Shown: positions 41,193-53,600 of the stretch, piece after piece | How positions within the stretch are numbered: the first letter of the stretch is position 1 | Layout of the letters: each line of letters opens with the position of its first letter | From: Chondrus crispus | Taxonomy: Eukaryota; Rhodophyta; Florideophyceae; Gigartinales; Gigartinaceae | Assembly: GCF_000350225.1 (NCBI RefSeq) | Contig: NW_005178916.1 | Coordinates: 62,001 to 126,000 of the forward strand | Length of the DNA stretch: 64,000 nucleotides | Direction: 5' to 3' | Translations under genes and position numbers: made by a program | The notes under the pieces: generated by a model | What the model was told of the DNA's origin: nothing | Seen by the model: only the letters and a program-made list of their open reading frames with translations | The model's database searches: none

Positions 41193-44100
41193 GAACACCG
41201 TGTCGTCGAAGAAGAATAATTCGAGGAAAAGGAAGAGTAGCGCTGTGTTTGTCGTTGCCTATCGAGATTTAAGTGGTTATCCTTGTTGTTATGGTCCTCA
41301 TTGGCCCCACTGTTTTAATATGTTTTCGGTCTCAGTCTTCTCTCGTCCATTGTTCTCTCCTTGTTGAGAACAAGCTACGCCGTTCATGACTGCAACCTAT
41401 CATCCCGCTCGCCAGCGTACAGTTTCTCCGACCTTACATCACGTCTGCTCTAGAGGGATGTCAAAGTAATGATCTGATATTGACCGCCTGTTTTCTAATG
41501 TTTCAGATCGCGGTTTTTCGGACCGAAGCGTACTATTATATCCTGCGTAAATAACATGCATTGCATTTTGTAGAAACTGTGTGAAGGGTATCCTGTACAC
41601 ATATATTCATAATTTCGCGCGAGAGGATTAAGAGATTCCTACAAGTTTCACATCGACACATTCTCCATGTCTGCAAATGGTCAGGGCGGAGGCCATCGAG
41701 AAGATTTCGGTTTCCTTTCTGACCTTGGGAAGGCAAATGATGCAGTCTTTGACATCAATATTCTCGTCCATTGTCAGGCTTTCCCTTTAGCCGAACGCCG
41801 GAGGAGATAAGTAACTCTCCTTAAACTAAGTTCTCAGATAGAACACGCGGATTCCTTTTACAGTACACCCCTCTAGATACCGCACCCCCCTCTAAATACC
41901 GCACCCCGTGCTATACGTCGAAAAAGTGCGACACTAGCAAAGTGCGCTAATGATAAGCCTTAAGACGACGAGTCCCTGTTCAGTCTTTAAGCATTCTACG
42001 ATACGAAGGTGTCTGGGTCTTTCGCTTCTTGCTTTGCTTCTAAATCGATGGACAAAAAAGTGGAGGTTTCTCTGGCCATCGCTCTTGTTCGGCGAGCTTT
42101 TCTGGTGCCACTCTTCACAGCAGTGCTGCATACGCTGCCACGTGGCAGGGTAGTGCCAAAGCATGCGAGGGTGTGATACTACTTTATCACCGGTGTGCAG
42201 TACAGGGGGGGGTCGCGATATAGTGCTACCCTGTGTCAGTGGGCCGAAAACAGCACTATATCGAACCAGGCACTGTTAGATAATGAGATTTACGGCTTTT
42301 TTGCAGCCACTTCCTTGCATCACTGCTCAGAAAGACCACTCGCAGGACGCCATCACTCATGCTTTGTATCTTCACTACAGACTCAAGTCTAATCAAGCAT
42401 TTCTGTTATTACATGTAGGTCAACATTCTCTGCATCTTCAATCTCACGACTCATTACAACCTTCCCTGCGACCGTTCGTAGGTCAACTCAACGTCCGCAG
42501 ACATGCAGAGGGACGCACGCATAACCGTGCTCATCGGCGGATGAGCACGATGGCATCCGGGACAATCGGACGAATTCGAGCATGGTAGGTGACGGCAGTT
42601 GCCGACCATCAGCAAAGCAAGCACCACAGCATACGGGAAGGACGCAGCGGAAGCAATGCAATAGGGCCTACCGGAGCCCTTGCAAGGGCGAACGTAGGCA
42701 CGGCGATGTGGAAACGCGAAGGGGCGAGAAGGGGGAGTCGATGAGCTGACAATGGCAGTCAGACTACAGCAAACGCGACATCAGCGAGAAGCGAAAAGGC
42801 GCGTGAGCGAAGGAAGAAACCGGCCACCTTCAGGCATGAGGGAGGCTGGTTGGGCGACCGAAAACGGGTACTTCAAGCGAGCGAGTAGAAGCAAAGTAAA
42901 GATAGAAAGCAGATGCCCGCCTTAATGCTGATCGACTTGTGCACCATCCTCCCCGGTTCCTATCATTGTTGGCCACCAGCACCATGTCGGCACAAATGTT
43001 AACTGTACATTGAAGGGTACTGGTTTCCATGTTTTTTGACGGCTGGAAATCGTCGCCTTTGCCGCATGACAACATTTGATTCCACGGTGTCGTCATTCGT
43101 GTGTTGACGGGTCTTAGTAGGGCACCCCGCAGATACTAACGATTTGTGCGGGAACGATTATGAGCAGGCGGCATTTTCTGGACGAGATAAAAAGCGAGTG
43201 AGGTCGTGTACGCAGCTATTGTCCCGCACAAAGATGCCTTCTTGAGAGCAGGGTGTGACATTTAGCGTTGTCTCACGGCTGACAAAATTATGGCACAATA
43301 TCAACCAGGGGACAACCTGCGATATCAGCACAGTGCGACAGTGCCGGCGCGACACGCAGTATATTGCTCCGACGCTCGCCGAAGCGAAACTTAGGCGATA
43401 ATCATGCAAGACAGTGTCAACGGCGCGTATAGCGTTTTCGCGCACAGTATATCAAGTGTAGTCCACGATCCGCAACTGTGGTGCGGGAAAAAGCGCGGAG
43501 CGAACCGCGACGGTAAGGTTGTGGTTCGAGGGCCCAACGAGGAGCCGGGCAAGGCGTAGTTTTGCTCGTCGTGGCTTCTGGGCTTTTACGAAGCCAGTCT
43601 GCAAAAAGCGGAAGTTGGTGAGAAATGCACAAGTCGAAGCGAAAGACGCATAGCCTTGAGATATGTATTTAAGCCCGCATTTGATAAAGGCAGCACCATC
43701 GGGGGAAGAGAGAGAGAACTTGAAGAATCCCCCGCTTGGTGACAGTGCCCTCCGACTTTTGCTCAGACTCCGTCTCCCTTCGACACTGCCCGTCTCCCCA
43801 AAATCAATCTATCGAGCTCAAGCTACAGTAGTCGGATCACGCAGACCGTCATTTTTCTACACAGGGCTTCTCATCGGATCGGCTGTAAGCATTGAAGAGG
43901 GGAAGAGGGGCGGGAAGTTGTGAGCAAGGTTGAGTTGGAGGAGAGTAGGACAGGGAACGATGACGAAAGGAAGTGTAAGGGAATTTGCAGTTCCAGGACG
44001 AGGATGTAGACATATATTCGCGCGAAAACATTTGTTCAGGGGATTTGGCGAAGTGATCCCCCCCACGAGAGAGGCACCACTTCGTCAGAAGTGGCGGCTG

Positions 44101-45111
44101 TCCGCCAGATTTTCTGAGCGACGATTGGCCAAAAAAGTGGTACAGTGGTAATCTGGCAATTTCTGGATGGACCTACTGCACAAGTTATCCCTTCTTGTGC
44201 TACATCTGCCCCAACCTTCCTGTCACAGCTCTTGTTGACGCTACCCCCCATCACATTGAAGAAAATGAGTTGTTTCAATTTCCAAAATCCCTTCTTGCGC
44301 TGCCCTGTACTGTAGTGCAAGCAATTCCCTTTGCGCATAGATAATGCGTATTGAATTGAATAATGTTCCATTAAATATAGCTACTGCTTCACATCTGGAT
44401 TTTTTGTCAAAAGCTTAATAAAAGTAATGTAGAGGGGTTCGACTCTGTTTACTCTTAGCATGCATATGAAAGCAGTATATGCTTTCTCTCGTGAAAAAGA
44501 ACCATTTCTTTAAATCGTCCCTGCCACACAGGAGAACATAGACATACGATAAAAATGCGAAGGTTTTAGCTGGCAGTTCGAAAAGGATCGATACTTATTC
44601 AAGATCTATTCCACCTTCTCGCAAGCATTGACGAAAAACGCAGTAGAGTAAGAGTTTTGGGAAACCTCTTTTCATCTCTTGTCTGAACATCGTTCCATTC
44701 CATTCGGGAAAGTAAGAGATCTGCGACTGCCCTGCATCTGTACATCTATACACCCCAGTGGTGCGGCAAGACTCCTGCCTTCCGCTCTCTTCTTTCCAAG
44801 TTTTGCACCGATTCTTCCACACATTTTTTCACGTCATCACTTGTGGGGATTTCGAGACTTTTTCTTCCTATCCGTCGAAGAGTGGAACTCCGCTCCGCGG
44901 TTATAGCGACTAAAACCCTTACAAATGATTTTGCATCTCTTTCCTCGTCGTTCCGGCGCCATAACGATGACAACTAAAATGGACATGAACGGATTGCGGG
45001 AACAACTACTGATTGCGGTTCAATCGTCCATATGCGGAAAGTTGTGCATTTTCAAGATTTCAGTTTTACTTTATATGCGCTGTACAATACTGTCGTATAG
45101 ATGTTTGAATA
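41193..45111. other. 3.9-kb stretch without a supported gene
   Basis: No reading frame here carries a motif that I recognise. At 41861 CAGTACACCCCTC follows TA, and at 42251-42275 there is CAGCACTATATCGAACC; both resemble termini of Tc1/mariner or pogo relics, but the two ends do not match each other. A small hairpin lies at 42528-42551 (CGTGCTCATC and its complement). The last part holds the 3' flank of the glucosyltransferase. Confidence 0.4.
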
Positions 45112-46530
45112 CTACGACGTACTTGGAATGGAAGAAACAATTAGTTCCGCCGCAGCCACGCTTCCACAAGCATTTTTCTCCTTTTGCGAATACTTTTCTA
45201 CTCTGTGAATTGTCTGTTCACTTAGAGCCTTCTTCAAAGCAGTTTTGTATGCGTCGGCTGTAGCGTCTCTCAAATTTGGTTCAGCAACACTTCCCAGTTG
45301 TCGGCCCTGAACAACGTGACCCCAAAAGAACTGATCGCAGAAAAGCGGGGCAATAATTACCGGAATCCCTGCTCGCAATCCAGCAAATGTTGTACCGGCC
45401 CCCCCATGGCATATTAGACCAGAGCACTGCGGCAACAACCACGCTAGTTGAGACGGTTCCTCTGAGAAAAACACATGATCATCTGCCCACCGCTTGAGCT
45501 CGGAGTCGCTTGCTGTCAGGTTGTGCGCCCCAAGATCACAGCTGCCCTTCAGTAGGACAACTTGATTAATCCCGGTAGCTCGAAGCGCCTTGAAAAGTTC
45601 CCGTGTAACGATTGTCTTCTTTTCAGCCACATTCATAGACCCGAAGCTAACGCAGATGGGCCGCTTTGCTGTCGAGAGGTACTCTTTCAGTTTTGGACAC
45701 TTTTTCTCTGGTGACCATCCTGAGGGAATGTAGTCAGCTGCAAGGGCGGAAACTTGATGAACATGTTCTGTCCAATCCATGCTTCTTGGGATCAATTGAG
45801 GACTGAACGCATTGAGGACGTAGACATTTTCAAGCCGACCACTAAATAGAGCATCCACATCAGACATATCCATAGAAGGCAGACAACACGTCGAGCGATA
45901 TGTGTTGATGTAGGAAAGAGAGTTCTTGTGTGCTTCTTGTTGAATTTCGTAACTTGCAATGTTCTGCCTGTTCTCTGGTGTTTCATCAAAGTGTGAAAAC
46001 ATTTGAACAACATTCTTTCCTGCCACAGCTGCCGTTTTATTGCCAGACATGTAGTACGGGTACGCCGCGGTCGGGGTAGTTGGCTGAAAGTTAATCAGCC
46101 ACATAGGAATATTGAGTTGTTGGGCTAGGGTAGTAGCAATGAGACCACCAAGGGTTGTGGCGATTAATAATGATGGGTTTTCTTTGGTGGCAATTTCATT
46201 CAAAAAAGGGAGTTCTGGTACAAAGAATTGCTTTATGATGGAAGCGAGGCAGCGACGACTTGGGCGAGAAGCATCGAAATTGCGGGTAAAGAAGCTGAGG
46301 AATGAATCCTTGAAGTACTCGTAGTAGTACGTCTTTGCGAAGTTCTTCGTACTGAACGAAAACTGGTGGATGTGAATGCGGTTATCTGAAGGCACTAAAT
46401 GCATGTATTCTGCTTGAATGCATATGTCGAGACGGTGGAAATTACCGGAATGAATCAATGATTTCGCCAAAGCAAAACATGGTTCAGTGTCTCCGCGGGA
46501 ACCGAGTGCGATAATCAAGGCTGAGACCAT
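45112..46530 (-). CDS. Sterol 3-beta-glucosyltransferase-like (UGT80/GT1-GT28 type)
   Basis: This single-exon gene of 472 codons starts at the ATG at 46530. It has the GT-B fold signature: an N-terminal acceptor half beginning with the loop ALGSRGDTEPCFALAKSL (residues 8-25) and a C-terminal nucleotide-sugar half with ICVSFGSMN and the donor-binding motif HGGAGTTFAGLRAGIPVIIAP (from residue 375), ending DQFFWG. The GSRGD-P and HGGAGT motifs are typical of UDP-glucose:sterol glucosyltransferases and their bacterial macrolide relatives. It would add glucose to a membrane sterol or similar lipid. There is no signal peptide and no PH or GRAM domain, unlike fungal Atg26. Other lipid or polyketide acceptors are possible. 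Confidence 0.85.
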   Translation of the reverse strand: MVSALIIALGSRGDTEPCFALAKSLIHSGNFHRLDICIQAEYMHLVPSDNRIHIHQFSFSTKNFAKTYYYEYFKDSFLSFFTRNFDASRPSRRCLASIIKQFFVPELPFLNEIATKENPSLLIATTLGGLIATTLAQQLNIPMWLINFQPTTPTAAYPYYMSGNKTAAVAGKNVVQMFSHFDETPENRQNIASYEIQQEAHKNSLSYINTYRSTCCLPSMDMSDVDALFSGRLENVYVLNAFSPQLIPRSMDWTEHVHQVSALAADYIPSGWSPEKKCPKLKEYLSTAKRPICVSFGSMNVAEKKTIVTRELFKALRATGINQVVLLKGSCDLGAHNLTASDSELKRWADDHVFFSEEPSQLAWLLPQCSGLICHGGAGTTFAGLRAGIPVIIAPLFCDQFFWGHVVQGRQLGSVAEPNLRDATADAYKTALKKALSEQTIHRVEKYSQKEKNACGSVAAAELIVSSIPSTS

Positions 46531-49377
46531 GTTATGCGCGTCTTTTGTTTGCCCAGAAACTGGCAGAGTGTGAGCTGGGATATTTTTGCTGAAGTTCTTT
46601 TCTGGTCCAAAGATATTAAGGTTGGGAAATGATGATGTTATCCCTTTCCGACTTGTGTTCTCGACTTTGCAGGTCTCCCGATGAGATGTGCAAAACTTTC
46701 TGTGCTTTTATATGTAAGTGCTCTCGTTGACAGAGGGATGGATGATTTGCCATATTGGGCTTTGGCTCGGCTAAAAGGAGATCCCTTCAACTGATACCGT
46801 ATGATATGTATATGTCTACTCGTTATGACAGAGGCCAGCCAAACATGTGTAGTACTTGCAGAATACATAAATAGGACTGTGAGCGAGAGTTTCACATGGC
46901 TGTGGGTGCTTAATGTCGTGTACATTGCTGGTGCCGCCATTGTCTAAAAGTACAGTAGTGGAATTGTAAAGTGGTTACATGTTGAAACTCGAGGCCGTCC
47001 TCGGAATCGAGTTGATGAGGGCGACGATCCGTGAAGTGATCGTTATGTCAAAGAAAGAAAGCATCACCAGCTGATTGGTTTAGATATCTGCCATTGAGAG
47101 ATAGCGGCAAGGCATGATCATCAATTCGATCGTATGACCCTCCTCTGCATACACGTGTCCATACCAACAGCAATGAAGGCCGCAGCTACAGACTGTATCG
47201 TTTTGCACAATGGCATACTGTAGCCTACAGTATGCCATTGTGCAAAACGATGAGCACTGCGCGTATGCCACGCCTGCTTTTCCTGCTGTATCTATGATCC
47301 TTGCAAGTCCGGTTTACAGATAGTACGGAGAAAATGAGCTCTTTCGAGGACAACCACGCGAATACTCTTGGATTGACAGCATCCTCCTTCTTACTGCACG
47401 TGGAAAACGCATTCAAAAACCTTTGCTAGATTGTCAAGTCTTCATGCATGAGTAATTTCACAACGGACCATGTGGAGATATGCGCCGAAAAGTTCATACT
47501 ATTTCGTTTCAAAAAAAGCAGATATCATTTGGTAGCAATCTCCGACCCCCTTTGAAATAGGCTTTGCTTCGCTCCATAAGCAACGCATTCTGGTATGGCC
47601 TCGTTCATTATTCAGTGGAGAGGGAGAAAAAAATTTGTAATTAAAAATATGCGCTCGATTTCTTGTCGAGCTTGTGCGCCTTCCATATTGTAAGACAAGA
47701 AAACTCCATCGGTAACGAGAGCATGGGGATGACGGACAGAAAAAAAAAAAAAAAATGTACCGTCAGGTTTTCCTGATGGCTGGCTGCTATGGTCTGGACA
47801 TAATTTGCTCGTGCTCTATGTATGTTATCAACAGGTCCGTTTTTTCCCCATGGCTCTGATACAGTAGCATGTCAAATTGTTTTCGATGCTGCTGTTATGG
47901 CACGTGCACACATGCATCAATGTTTTTATGCTGAAAACCACTGGACAGAATATCCGCCATTTCCATGAACAAATGGACCTTGAATGCTCTGTAACCATGA
48001 GTGAAATCGGTCAACTCAACATTCAGTATACAGGGGGTCCCCTCAATAGTTCGCTTACAATAGTGCACATGGCCAAAAGTGCATCCCTTTCAGCGATGTC
48101 ACCATTCATACCACGTGTACACCTGTGCACGTGGGCGATTCCGATGTAGATGCACACCGCTGCGTTGCCGATGACGACCACGACCGCATGCTTCAGAGGC
48201 ACTGCGACGAACCAAACGAGCCCTGTTTGAAGCCTATCACCAACAAGCGCGCAAGGAGCGACGTCAAACGCTCATATCAGAGCATTTTGTGGCCGGTGGG
48301 CCGTGACCTGTGGATATACCTTCATTAGTTCGTGCTGTCAGTAGTGCGTATCTATAGCTTATGGCACAAGGATGCACTATTGAGGGGTACCTACTGTATA
48401 TGGCTTCCATAACTAGACCTCAAGACACCACCATACTGTTATTTCTGTAGATATCGTGATGTAAAAGACGTGCAGTATCGTACTGTGAACTGTAAATGTT
48501 ACATGGCCCCGATCTCCCCGATCGCCGTACAGGATGATTATAGGAGTATGTTTATTTACATGTTCCAAACAACAGTTGCGCCGCATATAAATAAACGAAC
48601 GTGTCGCCAGAACTGGACAGATGAGTGCGCATAGAATTCAATGCAATAAATGAAACAGCCAACCAGATCTAGTATCCATATTCGTGCCAGCGGTGAGGGA
48701 AATAGCCTCTCCATGTGATTCACTCCACCACCGCCATGGGTGTTCTGGATGTGGTGAACTTGTCCTGTATCAGCGTACTATTTTTCAATAAGCAATATGA
48801 TGGATTTGGTAGAATAAATCATGATATCCCTTCAAAGAAGCTACCATATAGTTAGTTCTACCTGTGGTTTTCAAAGGTGGCGGGGTGAGCAAAATACGCG
48901 CACCGCTGAAACAGAGGGATGGTTGAACGAAGTTTACCTTCTCTCTAATGGACATTTTAAAATAGGTTCAGTATTCACGAGAGGGCAAGACCAGTTCATA
49001 GCAACCCTGCGTTTTTCATCATTCCTGACAGGAGGCGGTACTGAACATTTCTTTAGCGGCCGAATGCCGTGAAGTTTATACTATGCGATAGAACACATAA
49101 GGTAATCTTGCGAGGACTATGCTGATGCGAGCAATTTTTTCTGTTAGAAGTAGAGCACAACAGTGAGCGACTTTTTCGTGATGCTGGATAAGTTTGTGAG
49201 AGGAGAGTTATGTTGGAGACAAGTTTTGGGCGGTTGTTCATGTGCCGGCGACATACTGTTCAGTTAGCCTAATGCGAAATCTACAAATGGTGAATGGTTG
49301 GTTGGCCGCAGCACCGTAAAAGAGAAACCTCCAAAGCCAGGCGTGCAATCTCAACCTGAACCTTACCCCTACAGCAT
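46531..49377. other. 2.8-kb stretch without a supported gene
   Basis: It includes the probable promoter of the glucosyltransferase (46531-46980). A 100-codon minus-strand frame begins at the ATG at 46940 (MAAPAMYTTLS) but carries no motif. There is a run of A at about 47741-47756 and the long palindrome at 47197-47251. Nothing else is supported. Confidence 0.4.
47197..47251. repeat. Perfect 27-base-arm palindrome
   Basis: The left arm begins ATCGTTTTGCACAATGGC and ends ATACTGTAG; the right arm is its exact complement after a single C. It could form a cruciform or, if transcribed, a perfect short hairpin RNA. Confidence 0.85.
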
Positions 49378-49379
49378 TA

Positions 49380-49992
49380 CAGTAGTCTCTCCTTATTTGT
49401 AACAGCCAGTATTTGCAAACACCTCTTTTTTGCAACCAAAAGCGGTCCACCAAGTTGGGAGAAGCCAAATTTTAATCAAAAACCCATGCTGTTCCATTTT
49501 CTATTAATGTAACCGGTTTAATGGCTTCTTAAATATATTTTGCCTGCACTGAGAGCAATAAACCGTCAGAAAACTCTGGTAGTGAACCGTTGAACAGTAG
49601 AAATGCTGCAAACCCTGCTTTCAACTGTTCAACGGTTCCGTTGCAGATTTTGAAAGAAAACAAAAACTGCCTTCTTACCAAACGAAATGGTGCCTCTTTC
49701 CGGCACGAAGAAGCAACTTAGAGTGCTTCCAATTGCGAAGCGCATCGTCGAGTCCACTTGTGATGATAATGCTGCGATTTTGCGTGCACTGCGCATTGCG
49801 CCGAGAACAGTAAGACTGCTGTAATCCGAAGCTCTACAGCAGAGCACCTTTCATGAGTATTTGAAATACATATGAGACATTCCAAACGATTGGTCAGGAA
49901 CGCATGGTATGATACATTTCTTTGTCTGCAACCCCCCTTTTGTTGCAACCAGACCTGTCCACCAGGCGGTTGCAAATAAAGGGAGACTACTG
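49380..49992. mobile_element. Tc1/mariner-like relic (613 bp), TA duplication
   Basis: The left end CAGTAGTCTCTCCTTATTTG matches the inverted right end CAGTAGTCTCCCTTTATTTG. TA flanks both ends (49378-49379, 49993-49994). This CAGT start with TA duplication is typical of Tc1/mariner. Most of the transposase is gone. A 13-base inverted repeat (AACCGTTGAACAG) lies at about 49587-49640. Confidence 0.75.
49687..49824 (+). pseudogene. Helix-turn-helix remnant in the mariner-like relic
   Basis: This 45-codon frame begins MVPLSGTKKQ. Its second half (AKRIVESTCDDNAAILRAL, then APRTVRLL) has the R-x2-IV, A-I-x-AL and TVxxLL pattern of the first DNA-binding helices of Tc1/mariner or pogo transposases. 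It stops where the catalytic domain should begin. Confidence 0.45.
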
Positions 49993-50071
49993 TAACCCTG
50001 TGCGCCAAATAGGGAGAACTTCAGATTTTGAGATTATCAAAATTTGACCCGCGTCCCGCCAGAGTAACTCA

Positions 50072-50316
50072 GGGCCATTCCCTTCATCGTGATTGGCAAT
50101 CATGCAATCACGCAATCACGCGATCACGACATTAATTTAACGTCGTTCTGCAAGTTAGAGCACAAGATTAATTTAAGTCGATTGTTTATTTCTTTAATGA
50201 GCATGACCATTTTTTAGGAAACGTAATATAAACAACCAACCACAAGGGAGCAGGCACCATTTATTGACGTGATTGCGTGATTGCGTGATTGCCAATCACG
50301 ATGAATGGAATGGCCC
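50072..50316. mobile_element. MITE (245 bp), TCA duplication
   Basis: Both ends read GGGCCATTC, one or two variable bases, then TTCATCGTGATTGGCAATCA in inverted orientation, about 50 bases each. The inner repeats are tandem 8-mers CGTGATTG. TCA is duplicated at 50069-50071 and 50317-50319. The GG(G)CC start with a 3-base duplication suggests a PIF/Harbinger-related MITE. A longer relative is at 20557-20918. Confidence 0.8.
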
Positions 50317-50675
50317 TCACTTGTGCAACTGACGACCACTGATAGAACCGTCTGATCTCGCCGATTCTTTTGATACCATTGTCAAAGTCATAGGACGTCT
50401 AGTTCTCGTTTTATCTCTACTGCAGTCAAAAAAAGGGAGAACATTGTGGAGAACGTCTCCTTATTGTTCTCCTCATGGTTAATTTGTTCTCCTCCTGGGA
50501 GAACATCTCTTTGCGAGTAGAACTTCTCTCCCGTGAAGTGAACAATCGTAGTAAAATTGAACGTTGCTCCTGATTCGAAATAGAACGTCTCCATGTCGAT
50601 TTGCAACTCCCCATTCCGAGTGGCCAATTTTGAAAGGGCGTCAAGAAGGCATTTTAGTTGACCAACATGTCTGAT

Positions 50676-53600
50676 TTATCGCATCGACTTCCTAGCTTTG
50701 TTATTGAACCTACATATTTCTACCACAGGAATGACAGATTTTTGCAGATTTCTCTTCGAATGCCACGCACCCCAACAGTTCTTACATATAGGTTGTTTGC
50801 AAGTGCCACACCATTGTACCTCTTTTGCACCGCCCTTATTTTCAAAATTTCTCCCTCTGTAGGTAACCAAATGATTATAAGAGCAAAGGCTACAATATGT
50901 AGCCTTTGCTTTCACTCTCCCATGCGATTCAGGATTGTTCAGCCGTCTGGCGGCGTCTTCAGCGTGATAATATTTCTCTACCACGTTTGTGTAATACATC
51001 GGAGTTACTTTGCGTTGGTTAGTGGACTCAGATGGCAAGTTCTGGGATACGTTACTTGTTTGGAAGCTATGCATGTGGTCCGAGACAGACGATTTCTGTG
51101 TGATTTGTACATACTCCCGAACCAACTCCCTTGCCAAAGCACCAAAACTTTCGCAACTCGTCACTTGATGCCGTAAGTTTTTGTACGTTTAGAGAGTGCA
51201 ACGCTCTCGACTCATACCGGGGAGCACTTCTCGTTGCTGAGCAATGGATAATCTATGAGTGATTGCTGAATTGCCCACCTGTGAACTGATGAGGCGACCA
51301 ATAATGCTCACTATAGGGTTCTCGCTCGTACTTGTATAGGCAAGAGTCTTCAATGCTCTACTGAATTCGTCAACTCCACCTTTTCAGGTGTTCCAGTACA
51401 CCAAAAGAGTTGGTCTGATCATGCGACTAGGTGACAGTGGACCGTTCTTTTGTACCAGATTTCTGTACGCTTGACTCAAATTGTAGAAAGAAGCTATTGA
51501 ATGAAGATCCGCCGCGAATGTGTCCTCGAGTAAAGCATCTTACCGGTTCGGTATGCCAGACGCGTCTCCTCCAATCCAATTAAATGCTGCAACACGAATG
51601 CAATCTAGGACAAACATGTAATGATTGCGTAGACACTCAGTAAACTCCAACATAACAGCGTATATTATTTCTCCCACTCCGGTACGGCTTCCTTTTGCCA
51701 CAATAAATAACACACGGCTTAACCCAAGTACAACGGCATGGTATATGCATTGAAAGCGGTACTCAGGCGTAATTACTAGTTTTTTTAAATTGCTTGTCTG
51801 CAAGCTCTGAACTTCCAATTCCACTCACTTTTGACAGTGGACCATACTTGTCTCTAAGCACCTTGGCATTGTCAATCGTGGCTGGAGATGTCATAGTTTT
51901 AACCTCGATGGCAGCACATGAATATATGTCACCAGTACTGTAGTACCCCAATAAACCATCTGGACTGTCTGCCAACATTGGGGCAGTTTTAGAGGCAACA
52001 AGCCCAAAACAGCGTATATAATCAGCTCTATACTTTTCGAGCATTGGTTCATGGGTGTTCATTGAAAATGTGCATGCATTCTCCCCCACCATGTGCTCCT
52101 GCATAAAGTGTGGAATAGCCCTAAGTACCTCGACCTCATTTATCGTCCCCTCCTTCATACCGGCCGTTGCAACGAGGGGTTTCATTGCCCATGCACTTTG
52201 AGATGCTTTGTATAGAGCACAAATTAGTTCGCCAGACGCATTCCGCTCTCTTATTTCATCACTTACAGTCTCTGATATAGGAGGGCACAAGACCAGCTCT
52301 CCATTGCTTACTAACAGCTGTATCTGCATGACCCTTTCAATAAGCTCATGTTTTCGTTTAGAAGCCCTTTCGCGTTTACCGACTGCAGCCAGCAAGGACA
52401 AAATTTCATCCTTACGCATATGTAGCAGTGTTTCTGTCGTAGTTCGCATAAAGCTGTCCACGGCGCTTGCTGTGACGCCTGGGGATGCTTCCCTTTCAGT
52501 GATTCCCACTGTATTTATGACAGTTTCCCATCGCTCTTTGAGAAATAGAGGTACGTCTTCTGTCCGGTCTGGCATAGCAGAGGTATCAGGCTGTAGCCGG
52601 ACACCTTTTAGAGAGTTAGAAAGTCCAGTAAGGTGCACAATTGTGTTCCTACTGATGGCCGAAAAGAACACGCCTACTGTTCTTGACGTGAACATAAGAG
52701 CACGCGCCAAGAACCAGCCAGGGTCTTCTCCTTGACAAATGGTTAGCTGACGTACTTTGCTCATTATTTGTAGTACTTTCAGGCTGGAAATCATGTACTC
52801 CGACACTGAAATGCATAAATTGTAGATACTTCCAGCATTTTGTCCGGTATCAGTGCGCCTGTCGTAAATGACCTGCACCTCCTCAATCTGTTGGGAGATG
52901 AAAGAATTACGGTAGCTCTCCTTTGGAATGACACAGAATTTGTGCGCACCGAACCTGCTCTTGTCATTACTATAGACAGCCGCAATTCTGCCAGAAAAGC
53001 TTTCTCTATACACAGAAGCCTGCAGTGCCCTTCCTGTTCTCTTAGATGGGGGTTTCACTGCACTGTAAATTGCTCTGCAGCCTTTCTCCGATATGACCAT
53101 CCCTTTATGGCGCTTCCTTATTGCGCTATCCCCAAAAACAAATAAGAAGCTCAGCGAGCGTTTATGGGTCCCTATGCATGATGCACCAAGGGTCTCGTTC
53201 AAAAAACTTATGGTGGCGACCTCATTGTAGCCTCTGTCAGCAGCAAATAAAGAATCCACCATAAGTCGGAGGGAACCAAGAGTTGGAACGCCCTGAATAA
53301 GCATCGCTAGACGCTGCCAAACGTCTATTATTTTCTCATTAGATGTAGTGTAGTGACTTGCCAGTACAGCGTGTGTCAACGCCGAGCAGGCAGCGTTGTT
53401 AACAGGCCCCAGAGCCTTTTTCGGATTGATGACTTGGGACAAATTCGTCAAATGTACAACAGACCTGGAGCTGAGTCTGTTATGGTCATCATCGACTGAG
53501 TATATATTCACTCCCTCAATGTTGACCAAAGCTCTATTGACGGCTGCAAACTCAGCTTCCAGTTCTGTTATAAGGGCATTTCCCTTTGAAGGCTTATTCA

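Noticed and set aside
41861-42275. Possible pogo or Tc1-like element from CAGTACACC to the CACTATATCGAACC end
   Set aside because: The two ends do not match each other, and no TA duplication is present on the right.
44430-44470. GGTTCGACTC, resembling a tRNA T-loop
   Set aside because: No matching acceptor stem, D-arm or anticodon arm could be drawn around it.
46638-46940. 100-codon minus-strand frame upstream of the glucosyltransferase
   Set aside because: It has an ATG, but no motif, and low-complexity Ser/Thr text. It more likely lies in the promoter region.
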